Shown here: piece after piece, positions 19,476 to 29,146 of the stretch
Layout: each line of letters opens with the position of its first letter
Numbering within the stretch: the first letter of the stretch is position 1
Source of the DNA: JAXGTO01 sp040774885
GTDB taxonomy: Bacteria; Actinomycetota; Coriobacteriia; Coriobacteriales; Eggerthellaceae
Length of the DNA stretch: 52,798 bases
NCBI GenBank assembly: GCA_040774885.1
Contig: JAXGTO010000017.1
Coordinates: 1 to 52,798, forward strand
Reading direction: 5' to 3'
Notes under the pieces: model-generated
Told to the model about the DNA's origin: nothing
Databases searched by the model: none
Seen by the model: the letters and a program-made list of their open reading frames with translations, nothing else
Translations under genes and position numbers: made by a program

Positions 19476-21194
19476 ATGCTTACCGGAGAAGTGGAAAAGC
19501 TGTACCCGTCGGCCAAGACGCTCGTAAAAGAGCAAGTGGCCAGCCGTATGCATTCCAAAGATGCCAGCCTGTTCGATTTTTCGGAAGAAGCGCAGGAGTG
19601 CGCCAAGAACTTCATGGGATGGGCCGACCTGGCCGGCAATCCTCCTGTGGACATCGACGACATCCAGTCGTTTGCCGACGAGGTCCGTGCCGAAGGCCTC
19701 AAAACCGTTGTGCTCATTGGCCAAGGCGGATCGACCCAAGCACCCATGACCATCACCAAATACAACAAGGCCGATTCGTCGATGGTGTCGTTCAAGACAA
19801 TCGACAGCGACAGCCCGGTGCGCTTGCGTGCCATCATGTGCGACGTCAACCCTGAAAAGACGCTGTTCATCGTTTCCAGCAAGAGCGGCGGCACCCTTGA
19901 GCCGCGGTTGGCTTTGCAGGCCGTGCGCGATGAACTTTCGGAGCGCATGACCGCGCGGGAAGCGGTACACCACCTGGTGGCCATCACCGACCCCGGCAGC
20001 GACCTCGAAAAGCAGGCTGTCAAAGAAGGTTGGCGCAAGATATTCAACGGCGAGCCCACCGTGGGCGGTCGCTTCAGCGCCCTTTCCGTGTTCGGATTGC
20101 TTCCTGCCGCATTGGTCGGCATCGACTTGGCCGACTTCCTGGCCCATGCACGTGAAGCGGAAAAGCACTGCAGTGAAGACTCCATCGACAACCCGGCCAT
20201 CGGCCTGGCTGCGTTTCTGTATGACAATTACACGCAAGGGCGCGACAAGTTCAGCTTCCTCACCCCCAAGCGCGGCCGTGTTCTGGGCCTGTGGATAGAG
20301 CAGCTGGTGGCCGAAAGCCTGGGTAAAGAAGGACAGGGCATTCTGCCCAACATCGAAGTTGACAGCCTGGTGCTCACCAAAGACCCGGGCGACCGCAGCG
20401 TCATCATGTACCAAACGCGCACCGACCTGTGGGACGAGCGCAAGAACTTCGAGATGAGCTTGGCCTATATGGACGCCGCCATTCCGCGCATGAACTTCCG
20501 CATCGACAGCGTTTACGAATTGCCGGAACATTTCATCATGTGGGAATACGCCATCGCCATGTGCGGCTACCTGATGAAGGTGTGCCCGTTCGACCAGCCC
20601 GACGTGGCCAGCGCCAAAGCCGCTGTGCTCGAGATCCTCAAAAACGGCCAGCCTGCCCCCGATTTCTGCGAAGAATTCATCGGCGACATCCACATGGGCG
20701 AATGCGAAGTGCGTTTGAGCGACTCCATGAAGGGTGCCACCTCCGTTCACGATGCCTTGCGCGCCCTGTTCAAAAGCGTGCAACCAGGAGACTATTTCGC
20801 CCTCAACGCGTTTCTGCCGTTCACCGGCGAGGGCCGCCGCGAAGCGCTCGAGACCATCCGCCATGCAGCTGCCGACCACTTGAACGTGGTGTCATGCCTC
20901 GAAGTCGGTCCGCGCTACCTGCATTCCACCGGCCAGCTGCAGAAAGGCGGTCCCAACAGGGGCGTCTTCCTCATCCTTTCGGCCGATGAGCTCAAAGACA
21001 TTCCGTTGTTGAAGGCGCCGGCGCCCAGTTTGGCGTCGTTGGCCAAGGCGCAGGCTTCGGGCGATTTGGTCACTCTTTCCAGCCGCGGCCGCCGTTGCGT
21101 GCATCTGCATCTGCCCGACAACGCCAGCGTCACCCTGCGTGAATTGGCCAGCTTGGTGCGTACGGTCATCTTCGAACTCGAAACCGAAAAATAG
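19476..21194 (+). CDS. pgi: Glucose-6-phosphate isomerase
   Basis: A 572-residue cytosolic enzyme interconverting glucose-6-phosphate and fructose-6-phosphate. The first SIS sugar-phosphate site is visible as IVSSKSGGTLEPRLAL, followed by the second SIS-like half (about 230-420). The C-terminal about 120 residues (FLILSADELKDIPLLKAPAPSL onward) resemble the isomerase half of actinobacterial transaldolase/isomerase fusions, so this is the long PGI type rather than the E. coli form. The ATG at 19476 is set by GAAAGAAGGA; the frame open from 19440 runs through the promoter. hypF starts one base after its stop. Confidence 0.88.
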   Translation: MLTGEVEKLYPSAKTLVKEQVASRMHSKDASLFDFSEEAQECAKNFMGWADLAGNPPVDIDDIQSFADEVRAEGLKTVVLIGQGGSTQAPMTITKYNKADSSMVSFKTIDSDSPVRLRAIMCDVNPEKTLFIVSSKSGGTLEPRLALQAVRDELSERMTAREAVHHLVAITDPGSDLEKQAVKEGWRKIFNGEPTVGGRFSALSVFGLLPAALVGIDLADFLAHAREAEKHCSEDSIDNPAIGLAAFLYDNYTQGRDKFSFLTPKRGRVLGLWIEQLVAESLGKEGQGILPNIEVDSLVLTKDPGDRSVIMYQTRTDLWDERKNFEMSLAYMDAAIPRMNFRIDSVYELPEHFIMWEYAIAMCGYLMKVCPFDQPDVASAKAAVLEILKNGQPAPDFCEEFIGDIHMGECEVRLSDSMKGATSVHDALRALFKSVQPGDYFALNAFLPFTGEGRREALETIRHAAADHLNVVSCLEVGPRYLHSTGQLQKGGPNRGVFLILSADELKDIPLLKAPAPSLASLAKAQASGDLVTLSSRGRRCVHLHLPDNASVTLRELASLVRTVIFELETEK

Positions 21195-21195
21195 C

Positions 21196-23691
21196 ATGCT
21201 CGATGCCGTCGACATCCATGTGACGGGCATCGTCCAAGGGGTGGGATTCCGCCCCTTCGTGTATCGGCTTGCTAAGAAGTACCTTATAAACGGCTGGGTC
21301 CTCAATGCCACCGACGGCGTGTTCATCCACGCAGAGGGCGAAAGCAAGCTGGTGGACGAATTCACCTTGGAACTGGCGGATAATCCGCCAGCTGCCAGCA
21401 AGGTGGAACAGGTCGACATCACAGAAGTGCCGCTGGAAGATTTCGACAGCTTCGAAATTCGCTTCTCCGATACCGCCGATGTGGAAAAGACCACGTTGGT
21501 GAGCCCCGATCTGGCCACGTGCGATGATTGCGTGCGCGAACTGTTCGACCCGGCCGATAGGCGCTACCACTATCCGTTCATCAACTGCACCAATTGCGGG
21601 CCGCGCTTCACCATCATTCGCGGTCTTCCCTACGATCGCGCCAAGACCAGTATGGCCGATTTCCCCATGTGCGATGCGTGTGCGACCGAATACAAAGATC
21701 CGCTCGACCACCGCTTCCATGCCCAGCCCGACGCGTGCTTCGAGTGCGGCCCTTCGCTTTGCTTCGCCGACTTGTCCGATAACGCGCCTTCCAGTGCGGT
21801 GGGCGTGCGGGATGCTCCGGCCGTCGAAGGCATGCAAGACGATTCCGGGTTTTCCTGGGCGCATGACCGCGGGTCTTCCGACGCCATCATCGATCGCGCC
21901 GTCGACCTGCTGCGCGGCGGCAAGATCGTGGCGGTCAAGGGTCTCGGCGGGTTCCATCTGGTATGCGATGCGCAAAACGCCGACGCGCTGGCTCGGCTGC
22001 GCGTGCGCAAACGGCGTGAGGGCAAGGCGTTTGCCGTCATGGTGGCCGACGTGCCGGCAGCGCGGCAATGGTGCCGGGTGAGCGTCGAAGAAGAGGCGCT
22101 GATGAAAAGCCCCGCGCGCCCTATCGTGCTGCTGCGCAAGCGCGACGATGCGCAACTTGCCGCGGGATTGGCCGACGGCCTGCCCGAATTGGGCGTTATG
22201 CTGCCCGCCACGCCGCTCCAGCATTTGCTGATGCACGCATACGGCTCGGGCATGCTTGTCATGACCAGCGGGAATGTGCATGACGAGCCCATCCAGACCG
22301 ATGACGTCGAAGCGTGCCGCGCGCTGGCGGGGATAGCCGATGCCCTGGTGGGGAACAATCGCGCCATCCTTTCGCGCTACGACGACAGCGTGGTGCGTGT
22401 GATAGCGGCGGGAAGCGCCGGCCCCGCCGTCCAGATGATCCGTCGCGCACGCGGCTATGCGCCGCTGCCCATTGCGCTGTACTGCCCGTCGTCAAACGAT
22501 GTCGATGCTGAAGGCTCTTCTGACCAGGAGGCCTCCAGCGGCTCGGCTGATGCGGCAAGCCAGACGGTGCATCCGGATGTTTCCATCTTTGCCACCGGAC
22601 CCGAGCAGAAGAACACCTTCTGCATCACGCGTCCCAAAGAAGCATTCGTCAGCCAGCATATCGGCGACATGGAGAACACTGCCACGTTCGACGCTTGGCT
22701 GCACGCCAAGGATACCTACTGCCGGCTGTTCGAATTGAAGCCGCAGATCATCGTCCACGACCTGCACCCCGAATACCTCACCAGCAAGTGGGCGGCCAAG
22801 CAGCCGCAGCCGGCTTTTCAGGTGCAGCACCATCATGCCCACATCGTGTCGGCCATGGCCGAAAACAAGCTTGAGGGCCCCGTGTGCGGCATCGCCTTCG
22901 ACGGCACGGGCTACGGAGCCGATGGGGCCATCTGGGGCGGCGAAGTGTTGCTGAGCAACTTGCGCACATACGAGCGATTCGGCAACTTCGCCTATTTCCC
23001 GTTGCCGGGCGGTGCTGCGGCCATCAAGAATCCGCTGCGGTGCGCCTATGGTGCGTTGTGGGCTTTCGACCTGCTCGAACACCCCGCCGCGCAGGAAGCG
23101 CTGGCAGCGCTGGGCGGTCAAGCAGAGGTGTGCGCCCAGATGATAGATAAGGGAATCAATTGCCCGCAGACCAGCAGCGTCGGCCGTTTGTTCGACGCGG
23201 CCAGTGCCTTGCTGGGCACGTGCGTGCATCCTGCGTACGAAGGTCAGGCTGCCATCCTGTTGGAAGCGGCCATTTCCGACGGCGAGCGCATTGATGATCC
23301 GCAGGCCTACCGCATCGACATCGTCAAGAACACCGCCACCGATCAGAGCACGGCGCTCGACACCAGCGTGGTGCTGCTCGATGCCGCACCTGCATTCAGG
23401 GCGCTGCTTGACGACAAGCAGGCCGGTGTTCCCGTTTCCACCATCGCGATTCGCTTCCACAACGCTTTTGCCCAGGCCATCGTGCAGATGGCTCAGCTGG
23501 TTCAAGCGGCCTACGATATCCGCACGGTGGCGCTTTCTGGCGGCGTGTTCATGAATCGCCACCTTATCGAGCGCGTCATTCCCGCCTTGGAGCACGAAGG
23601 TTTCACCGTGGCGATCAACCGCGATCTTCCTCCCAACGACGCTTGCATCAGCTACGGCCAGGCCGTCGTGGGCCTTGCCAACCAAGACTGA
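21196..23691 (+). CDS. hypF: [NiFe]-hydrogenase maturation carbamoyltransferase HypF
   Basis: An 831-residue enzyme that makes the thiocarboxamide on HypE that becomes the cyanide ligand of [NiFe] hydrogenases. Order: acylphosphatase domain (GIVQGVGFRPFVYRLA, about 1-90), a zinc-finger pair with CDDC/CTNC and CDAC/CFEC spacings (about 110-190), a YrdC-like domain (about 220-420), and a Kae1/HypF_C domain with VQHHHAHIVSAMAEN, FDGTGYG and ALSGGVFMN. A non-conserved Ser/Ala/Asp-rich insert of about 45 residues separates YrdC from the Kae1 part. The ATG lies one base after the pgi stop with no ribosome site of its own, implying coupling. No other hyp or hydrogenase genes are in the window. Confidence 0.96.
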   Translation: MLDAVDIHVTGIVQGVGFRPFVYRLAKKYLINGWVLNATDGVFIHAEGESKLVDEFTLELADNPPAASKVEQVDITEVPLEDFDSFEIRFSDTADVEKTTLVSPDLATCDDCVRELFDPADRRYHYPFINCTNCGPRFTIIRGLPYDRAKTSMADFPMCDACATEYKDPLDHRFHAQPDACFECGPSLCFADLSDNAPSSAVGVRDAPAVEGMQDDSGFSWAHDRGSSDAIIDRAVDLLRGGKIVAVKGLGGFHLVCDAQNADALARLRVRKRREGKAFAVMVADVPAARQWCRVSVEEEALMKSPARPIVLLRKRDDAQLAAGLADGLPELGVMLPATPLQHLLMHAYGSGMLVMTSGNVHDEPIQTDDVEACRALAGIADALVGNNRAILSRYDDSVVRVIAAGSAGPAVQMIRRARGYAPLPIALYCPSSNDVDAEGSSDQEASSGSADAASQTVHPDVSIFATGPEQKNTFCITRPKEAFVSQHIGDMENTATFDAWLHAKDTYCRLFELKPQIIVHDLHPEYLTSKWAAKQPQPAFQVQHHHAHIVSAMAENKLEGPVCGIAFDGTGYGADGAIWGGEVLLSNLRTYERFGNFAYFPLPGGAAAIKNPLRCAYGALWAFDLLEHPAAQEALAALGGQAEVCAQMIDKGINCPQTSSVGRLFDAASALLGTCVHPAYEGQAAILLEAAISDGERIDDPQAYRIDIVKNTATDQSTALDTSVVLLDAAPAFRALLDDKQAGVPVSTIAIRFHNAFAQAIVQMAQLVQAAYDIRTVALSGGVFMNRHLIERVIPALEHEGFTVAINRDLPPNDACISYGQAVVGLANQD

Positions 23692-24016
23692 TTCTTCCTG
23701 AAAGCCGCTAGGTTCCACGCGCGCAATGTCAAACGTGCGCGCTGAGATGCTATTCGTGCAAGGCTGCGGACGCACAAGGGGCAATCCTTTATAGATAGTG
23801 TTGGATGAACGGTGGGCTGCAGCAAAGGTGCTGCAGTCCTGAAAATGTTTCGTTCGTGTCAGTTCCGTGCTGTCAATGGTACAAAGGCACTAACAGTTAC
23901 GGACAAAGATACGGATGAAACGTCGGTTCAAGTTCAAGACGTCGGCATGAAGTCGGCGGTGTTATCGCTAAACGATTCCCAAAGGGTGGGATTACGCGGC
24001 GGGGAAGGGTGGCATC
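23692..24016 (+). other. 325-base leader/intergenic before the surface protein
   Basis: No convincing gene. It holds a GC-rich hairpin right after hypF (GCGCGCA 23719-23725 with TGCGCGC 23736-23742, no T-run), a weak TATAGA at 23790-23795, and a perfect 8-bp hairpin CTGCAGCA-AAGG-TGCTGCAG at 23817-23836. About 180 bases of probable untranslated leader follow. An open frame at 23812-24144 overlaps the surface-protein start and is not called. A long structured leader suggests post-transcriptional control of the surface protein; I could not match it to a known riboswitch. Confidence 0.4.
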
Positions 24017-27000
24017 ATGCATACTACGAAAAAGAACGCGCTGAGCAACCGGGCATTGGCGGTGATGCTGTCGATTTGCTTGGCGGTATCGATGGCGCCT
24101 CAGTTTGCAAGCGCCAAAGATTCAGCGGCTTCGACGACCGCTGAAACCACGGATCAGACGGCTGCAACCGCTGAAACCGCATCTACCGAGACGCAATCAG
24201 CAACAACGTCCACCGAGCCTGCCGCGGCAACGACTACGGCAACGGCGGATACCGCTCAGACGGCTGCAACTGCCGAAACCACGGCTACTGCCGCTACCAC
24301 CGAAACGACGCAGACCAAGCCGGCTGCTTCTCAGGCAAACGTTGCTACTGCGCAGTCCGATGCCGAAGCCACGCCTGCGCAAGACAATGCCACGACGGCG
24401 ACTGATTACTACGCCGTCACCTTTGTGGTGGATGGCGTGCAGACGTCGCATGCCAACGTTGCGCAGAGCAGCACGGTCACTCAACCTGACAATCCCACGA
24501 TTCCTTCGGGCTACCTCTCGTTTGTCGGGTGGTTCACCGATGCGAATACCGAATGGGATTTCAGCCAGCCCGTCACCGGGGACATGACCCTCACGGCCAA
24601 GTTCTCCGATAAGTATCTGGTCCAGTTTACCGATGCCGACGGCAAAGTGGTAAACAGCCAGGAAGTTGCTGCGGGAGCCAAGGCCACCAAACCTTCCTAC
24701 GAGCCCATCGCCCCGGTCGGCAAGGAATTCACGGGCAACTGGACTCTCTCTGGTTCCGTATATGACTTCAATACCGCAGTAAACGGAAACATCACGCTCA
24801 ACCCTGAATTCGACGATGCCAGCTACGTCACCTTCGTCATCACGTACATCACCAAAGGCAGCGCTGCCGATCCGCAGATCGTTCGTGAAAACAGCACGGC
24901 TTCCCAGCCCGCCGATCCCACGCGCGCCGGCTATACCTTTGATCATTGGAGTGCAACCGACGGAGGAGCACCGTTCGATTTCGCGAACACGCCCATCACG
25001 GATGACACGGTTCTCTATGCTGTGTGGACTCCCGATACGGTGGACTACTCCGTGGTCTATTGGGAAGAAAAGGCCAACATCGCCGGCGACCCCGGCACCG
25101 ATCAAGCCAACTACGAGTATTACGGCTCTGACACCAAGCAGGCGGATGCCGGGTCTTCCGTCACCGCCCTTGAGGCCGACTGCCCCACCATCAAGTACTT
25201 CACATGGAGCTATGCAGACACCCAGACGGTTGCCGGAACCGGCACCACCGTGGTGAATGTTTACTACAAGCGCACGTTGTTCACCGTGACGTTCAATCTC
25301 GGTACCACCGGTTCGATGGTCTTCAACGGCGTCACCTACGACTCCAACAACCCCTATAGCTTCCAAGCCAAGTTCCAGCAGGACATCGAAGACCTGTGGC
25401 CTTCCACCAAGAACGCCACGATCACCAACACGAATGGCAGCAGCTTCACGGCATGGAGCATTCCCGGCGCCTCTTACAACTATGCGTCGCATCGCCAGAT
25501 CCTCGACAAAGATATGCTGGGCGATCTTTCTTCCGGCGCGACCGAGATGAAAGCGACTGCCCTGTGGGGTACCGTCGCAACCGTGCAGGTGAATTACTGG
25601 CTGCAGCAGATTCCCGGGCAGCCGAGCGGCGAAGCTACCACCGAGAAAGACGGCGTCACGTATGAATTGAGCTCTCTGTATTCGCAGAAGCTGAACATGG
25701 ACGTATCGGCGAACTTCGTGGGCAAATCGCTCGAGGGCTTTACCACCAAGCAAGGTCAGGCGGCCGTCATCACCACTGACCCCGATACCGGCATGAAGAC
25801 GTACAACTTCTATTACACGCGCTCTCAGTTCAATTTGACTTTCGACAGCCAGGGCGGCAGTGCCGTGGCCGGCGTTGACAACGTTCCCTACAACAGCAAG
25901 CTGTCTGGATACACCCCGGCTGATCCTTCGCGTGCGAACTATGTGTTCAAGGGTTGGTACTACGACGCGGATTGCAATCTGCCCGTCGATATGACCACGG
26001 ATACCATGCCGCAAAACAACCTGTGCCTGTTTGCCAAATGGGAATCCAGCCAGTACAACGCCAACTTCTTCAACCATCCGGGTGAAACCACTCCGGTTCT
26101 TACGCAGGGCATCGCGCAGGATGGTTATGTCACCAATCCTACCGCCTTGTACACGGTGGGCCAGGGCTATGCCGGACTGGGCGAGTTCCAAGGCTGGTAT
26201 TGGTTCCTGCCCGGTTCCAACGGTTCGACGGGCAAGTATGCCGGGTATTACTGGGAGACTCCGGTTGCCGGTGATGTCAACCTCTATGCACAGTGGCGCA
26301 CCAGCGGTTTCAAGGTGACGTACGATTTAGGTGAAGGCAGCGGCACCGCTCCCACCGACGACAACAGTTACAGCGTGGGCACAAAAGCGCTTGCTGCCGA
26401 TCAAGGCGATGTGGTTGCTCCCTCCGGCAAGGTGTTCGTGGGTTGGACCGTCGCCGGCCAGAGCCGCACCTATTACCCGGGCAACACCATCGACGTCAAC
26501 AGCGATCTCACCTTGACGGCCAAGTACGTCGAGCCCGACCAGGCCGTTGAGCTCACTTACGATTCCAATTACATGGGCGGTCCTGCCAGCATTACCAGCA
26601 CAACGGTCAAAAACGACAGCGTGCTGCTGGAGAGCAATCCGTTCGCGGTGCCGGGCACCAACTGGTCGTTCGCCGGCTGGTCCACCGATCCGGCTGCCGA
26701 TGCCGAAACCGACACTCTCCTGAACCCGGGCGATGAGTACCGTGTCTCCGAAGACACCACGCTCTATGCCATCTGGCTGGACAACACGCCGGTCGATCCG
26801 ACCGAGACGGTGAATGTCACCTATGCCTTCGTTGGCACGGCGCCTGAAGGGGCAACTGCTCCGGATTCCACAACCGTGGACAAGGGCACCGCCTTCAATG
26901 CAACGTACCCCGCTGCGGTCAAGGGTTGGAATTTCGACGGCTGGTACACCGATGGTGCCTGCACCAACAAGTGGGTTGACGGCACCGCGCTCAGTGCCGA

Positions 27001-27457
27001 AACCACCCTGTATGGCAAGTGGACCGAAGCAGCGACCCCCACGGAAGCCGTTACGGTGGACTATCAGTTCGTCGGAACCGTTCCGACGGGTGCGACCGTT
27101 CCCACCGGCAGCTCGTTGACCAAGGGCGATGCATTCAATGCGGCCTATCCTGCCGCTGTGGCCGGGTATGTCTTCGACGGCTGGTATACCGACCAAGCCT
27201 GCACCGTCAAATGGACGGATGGCACGGCTATCAGTGCCGACACGATTCTCTACGGCAAATGGACGGCGGGAACCACTTCCACTGCTTCTGCAACCGCCAC
27301 GAACGACAACGGCACCAAAGCTGCAACCGCTTCAACGACCAGTACCTCCAAGGGCGTGGCCACCGGTGACGGCACGCAGGTTCTGACGATTCTCGGACTG
27401 CTGGGCGCTGGCGCAATCGCGCTGGTCCTGGCCCGTCGCAAGGCGCTTGGCAAGTAG
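24017..27457 (+). CDS. Large wall-anchored InlB/Flg_new-repeat surface protein
   Basis: A 1146-residue exported protein. The signal peptide is residues 1-33 (cleavage after FASA). A Thr/Ala/Glu-rich stalk (about 34-130) follows. Then come many Listeria-Bacteroides (Flg_new) beta-repeats of about 65-75 residues, recognisable by F.GWYTDAN..WDF or F.GWYYDADC...L.AKW patterns (for example FVGWFTDANTEWDF, FKGWYYDADC, FDGWYTDGACTNKW). The last two repeats, near 927-1090, are close tandem copies starting with Y.FVGT.P.GA. The C-terminus has KGVATGDGTQ, a hydrophobic helix (about 1121-1139) and a basic RRKALGK tail, that is a sortase-type signal with an ATGD core instead of LPxTG. Likely adhesive or matrix-binding; the ligand is unknown. 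Confidence 0.88.
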   Translation: MHTTKKNALSNRALAVMLSICLAVSMAPQFASAKDSAASTTAETTDQTAATAETASTETQSATTSTEPAAATTTATADTAQTAATAETTATAATTETTQTKPAASQANVATAQSDAEATPAQDNATTATDYYAVTFVVDGVQTSHANVAQSSTVTQPDNPTIPSGYLSFVGWFTDANTEWDFSQPVTGDMTLTAKFSDKYLVQFTDADGKVVNSQEVAAGAKATKPSYEPIAPVGKEFTGNWTLSGSVYDFNTAVNGNITLNPEFDDASYVTFVITYITKGSAADPQIVRENSTASQPADPTRAGYTFDHWSATDGGAPFDFANTPITDDTVLYAVWTPDTVDYSVVYWEEKANIAGDPGTDQANYEYYGSDTKQADAGSSVTALEADCPTIKYFTWSYADTQTVAGTGTTVVNVYYKRTLFTVTFNLGTTGSMVFNGVTYDSNNPYSFQAKFQQDIEDLWPSTKNATITNTNGSSFTAWSIPGASYNYASHRQILDKDMLGDLSSGATEMKATALWGTVATVQVNYWLQQIPGQPSGEATTEKDGVTYELSSLYSQKLNMDVSANFVGKSLEGFTTKQGQAAVITTDPDTGMKTYNFYYTRSQFNLTFDSQGGSAVAGVDNVPYNSKLSGYTPADPSRANYVFKGWYYDADCNLPVDMTTDTMPQNNLCLFAKWESSQYNANFFNHPGETTPVLTQGIAQDGYVTNPTALYTVGQGYAGLGEFQGWYWFLPGSNGSTGKYAGYYWETPVAGDVNLYAQWRTSGFKVTYDLGEGSGTAPTDDNSYSVGTKALAADQGDVVAPSGKVFVGWTVAGQSRTYYPGNTIDVNSDLTLTAKYVEPDQAVELTYDSNYMGGPASITSTTVKNDSVLLESNPFAVPGTNWSFAGWSTDPAADAETDTLLNPGDEYRVSEDTTLYAIWLDNTPVDPTETVNVTYAFVGTAPEGATAPDSTTVDKGTAFNATYPAAVKGWNFDGWYTDGACTNKWVDGTALSAETTLYGKWTEAATPTEAVTVDYQFVGTVPTGATVPTGSSLTKGDAFNAAYPAAVAGYVFDGWYTDQACTVKWTDGTAISADTILYGKWTAGTTSTASATATNDNGTKAATASTTSTSKGVATGDGTQVLTILGLLGAGAIALVLARRKALGK

Positions 27458-27511
27458 CGCCCCTAATCGCATACTAGCGGTCTACCTTCCCCGGGGCCGC
27501 TGTATGGAAAT

Positions 27512-27547
27512 GCTCCGGCAACCAAACGGTTGCCGGAGCTTCTGTTT
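27512..27547 (+). terminator. Terminator after the surface protein gene
   Basis: Perfect 12-bp stem GCTCCGGCAACC / GGTTGCCGGAGC with an AAAC loop, followed by TTCTGTTT. Confidence 0.85.
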
Positions 27548-27670
27548 GCGGGCGGACTTTCAACGCTGCATTCGTCCGTATCGGACTTATGCAGGGGAGG
27601 CCTTTCGCCCGCTTCTTCATTTGTGGTACCGTAGCGCACGCACCAGCGATCATCGAAGGCAGGAGCTCGC

Positions 27671-28426
27671 ATGAAATTCGTATCATGGAATGTAAACGGC
27701 CTGCGCGCCGTGCAGAAAAAGGGTTTTGAAGAAACCTTTGCCGCCTTCGACGCCGATGCTTTCTGCTGCCAAGAAACAAAGCTTCAGAAGGGTCAGATCG
27801 ACCTGGAATTTCCCGGCTATACCAGCGTGTGGAACTACGCTGAGCGCAAAGGCTATTCCGGCACGGTGGTTTACACCAAGCATGAACCGATGCAGGTGGT
27901 GCGCGACTTGGGCGACCCGTTGCTCGACGACGAAGGCCGCCTATGCGCTTTGGAATTCCCCGACGTTTGGTTGGTGAACGTTTACACCCCCAACGCGCAA
28001 AATGAATTGGCGCGCATCGACCACCGTATGGCCTGGGATGATGCTTTTCGTCATTTCTGCACCGATTTGGCTGCCGAAAAGCCTGTGGTGATGTGCGGCG
28101 ACTTCAACGTTGCCCATAACGAGATCGACCTCAAGAACCCCGGCCCCAACAAGGGCAATGCCGGCTTTTCCGATCAGGAACGCGGTCGATTCAACCGACT
28201 GCTCGATGCCGGGTTCGACGATACCTTCCGCCAGCTCCATCCCGATTTGACCGGAGCCTATTCATGGTGGAGCTATCGCTTCAACGCCCGCGCGAACAAC
28301 GCCGGGTGGCGCATCGATTACTTTCTGGTGTCGGACAGCCTGATGCCCAAGGTAACCGGTGCGCACATCCATGACGAGGTCATGGGCAGCGACCATTGCC
28401 CCGTTTCGTTGGAATTGGCGCTGTAG
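27671..28426 (+). CDS. xth: Exodeoxyribonuclease III / AP endonuclease
   Basis: A 251-residue EEP-superfamily nuclease of the ExoIII/ExoA type, which cuts DNA 5' of abasic sites and trims 3' blocking groups in base excision repair. Motifs in order: KFVSWNVNGLRA with the catalytic Asn, CCQETKLQ with the metal-binding Glu, YSGTVVYTK, LVNVYTPN, CGDFNVAHNEIDL, WRIDYFL, and the terminal GSDHCPV with the catalytic Asp/His. All active-site residues are present. GGCAGGAG precedes the ATG. The family also uses the symbol exoA. Confidence 0.95.
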   Translation: MKFVSWNVNGLRAVQKKGFEETFAAFDADAFCCQETKLQKGQIDLEFPGYTSVWNYAERKGYSGTVVYTKHEPMQVVRDLGDPLLDDEGRLCALEFPDVWLVNVYTPNAQNELARIDHRMAWDDAFRHFCTDLAAEKPVVMCGDFNVAHNEIDLKNPGPNKGNAGFSDQERGRFNRLLDAGFDDTFRQLHPDLTGAYSWWSYRFNARANNAGWRIDYFLVSDSLMPKVTGAHIHDEVMGSDHCPVSLELAL

Positions 28427-28441
28427 CCGTGCACGCTGGGC

Positions 28442-28447
28442 TACAAT
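28442..28447 (+). promoter_or_regulatory. -10 box (TACAAT) for folE
   Basis: TACAAT 33 bases before the folE ATG; no good -35 at 16-18 bases. AGAAGGA at 28470-28476 is the ribosome site. Confidence 0.5.
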
Positions 28448-28479
28448 AACGGTCATACAGACGGCTTTAGAAGGAACGC

Positions 28480-29070
28480 ATGGACACCATAGAACACAGC
28501 ATGAGCCAGATGGACATGGCCAAGATCGAAGAAGGCGTGCACCTGATTCTTGAAGGCGTGGGTGAGGACCCCGACCGCGAAGGCCTGGTCAAAACACCCG
28601 CACGGGTGGCAAAGCTGTATGCGGAATGTTTTTCCGGACTGTATGAAGACCCAGCCGAATTCTTCGAGACCACCTTCGATGAGCATCACGAAGAAATGGT
28701 GCTGGTGCGCGACATCCCCTTCTATTCCATGTGCGAACATCATCTCGCGCCGTTTTTCGGCAAGGCGCACGTAGCCTATATTCCCGCGGCCGATGGCCGC
28801 ATCTGCGGTTTGTCCAAGCTGGCACGTCTGGTGGATTGTTTCGCCAAGCGTCCCCAGGTGCAAGAACGCCTTACCGGTCAGATTGCCGACACGCTTATCG
28901 AGCAGCTGCACCCCCAAGGCGTCATCGTTGTTTTGGAAGCCGAGCATCTGTGCATGAGCATGCGCGGCATCAAGAAAGCCGGAGCCAAAACCACCACCAG
29001 CGCCGTGCGCGGTCTGTTCGAGCGCAACCACGCTACTCGCGCCGAAGCCCTCTCGCTCATTTTCCGCTAG
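28480..29070 (+). CDS. folE: GTP cyclohydrolase I (FolE type IA)
   Basis: A 196-residue enzyme converting GTP to dihydroneopterin triphosphate, the entry step to folate and to queuosine/deazapurines. Signature blocks are present: PDREGLVKTPARVAKLY, the zinc/active-site stretch IPFYSMCEHHLAPFFGKAHVAYIP, and the second zinc cysteine region in LEAEHLCMSMRGIKKAGAKT. Length and zinc ligands (Cys, His, Cys) fit the zinc-dependent IA class. It is transcribed alone; the neighbouring ACT-domain gene has its own -10. Confidence 0.96.
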   Translation: MDTIEHSMSQMDMAKIEEGVHLILEGVGEDPDREGLVKTPARVAKLYAECFSGLYEDPAEFFETTFDEHHEEMVLVRDIPFYSMCEHHLAPFFGKAHVAYIPAADGRICGLSKLARLVDCFAKRPQVQERLTGQIADTLIEQLHPQGVIVVLEAEHLCMSMRGIKKAGAKTTTSAVRGLFERNHATRAEALSLIFR

Positions 29071-29114
29071 CCGTCGTGTCCTGTTCGCGGCGCGCACCGA
29101 GCCGTCGTTCAGGG

Positions 29115-29120
29115 TACAAT
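29115..29120 (+). promoter_or_regulatory. -10 box (TACAAT) for the ACT-domain gene
   Basis: TACAAT 26 bases before the ATG at 29147, with no recognisable -35. GAAAGGAA lies just upstream of the ATG. Confidence 0.5.
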
Positions 29121-29146
29121 CGTCAAAACCGACGAAAGGAATCTCC

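Noticed and set aside
23812..24144. 110-codon GTG frame ahead of and overlapping the surface protein gene
   Set aside because: No ribosome site, contains the leader hairpin, and overlaps the signal-peptide region of the surface protein in another frame.
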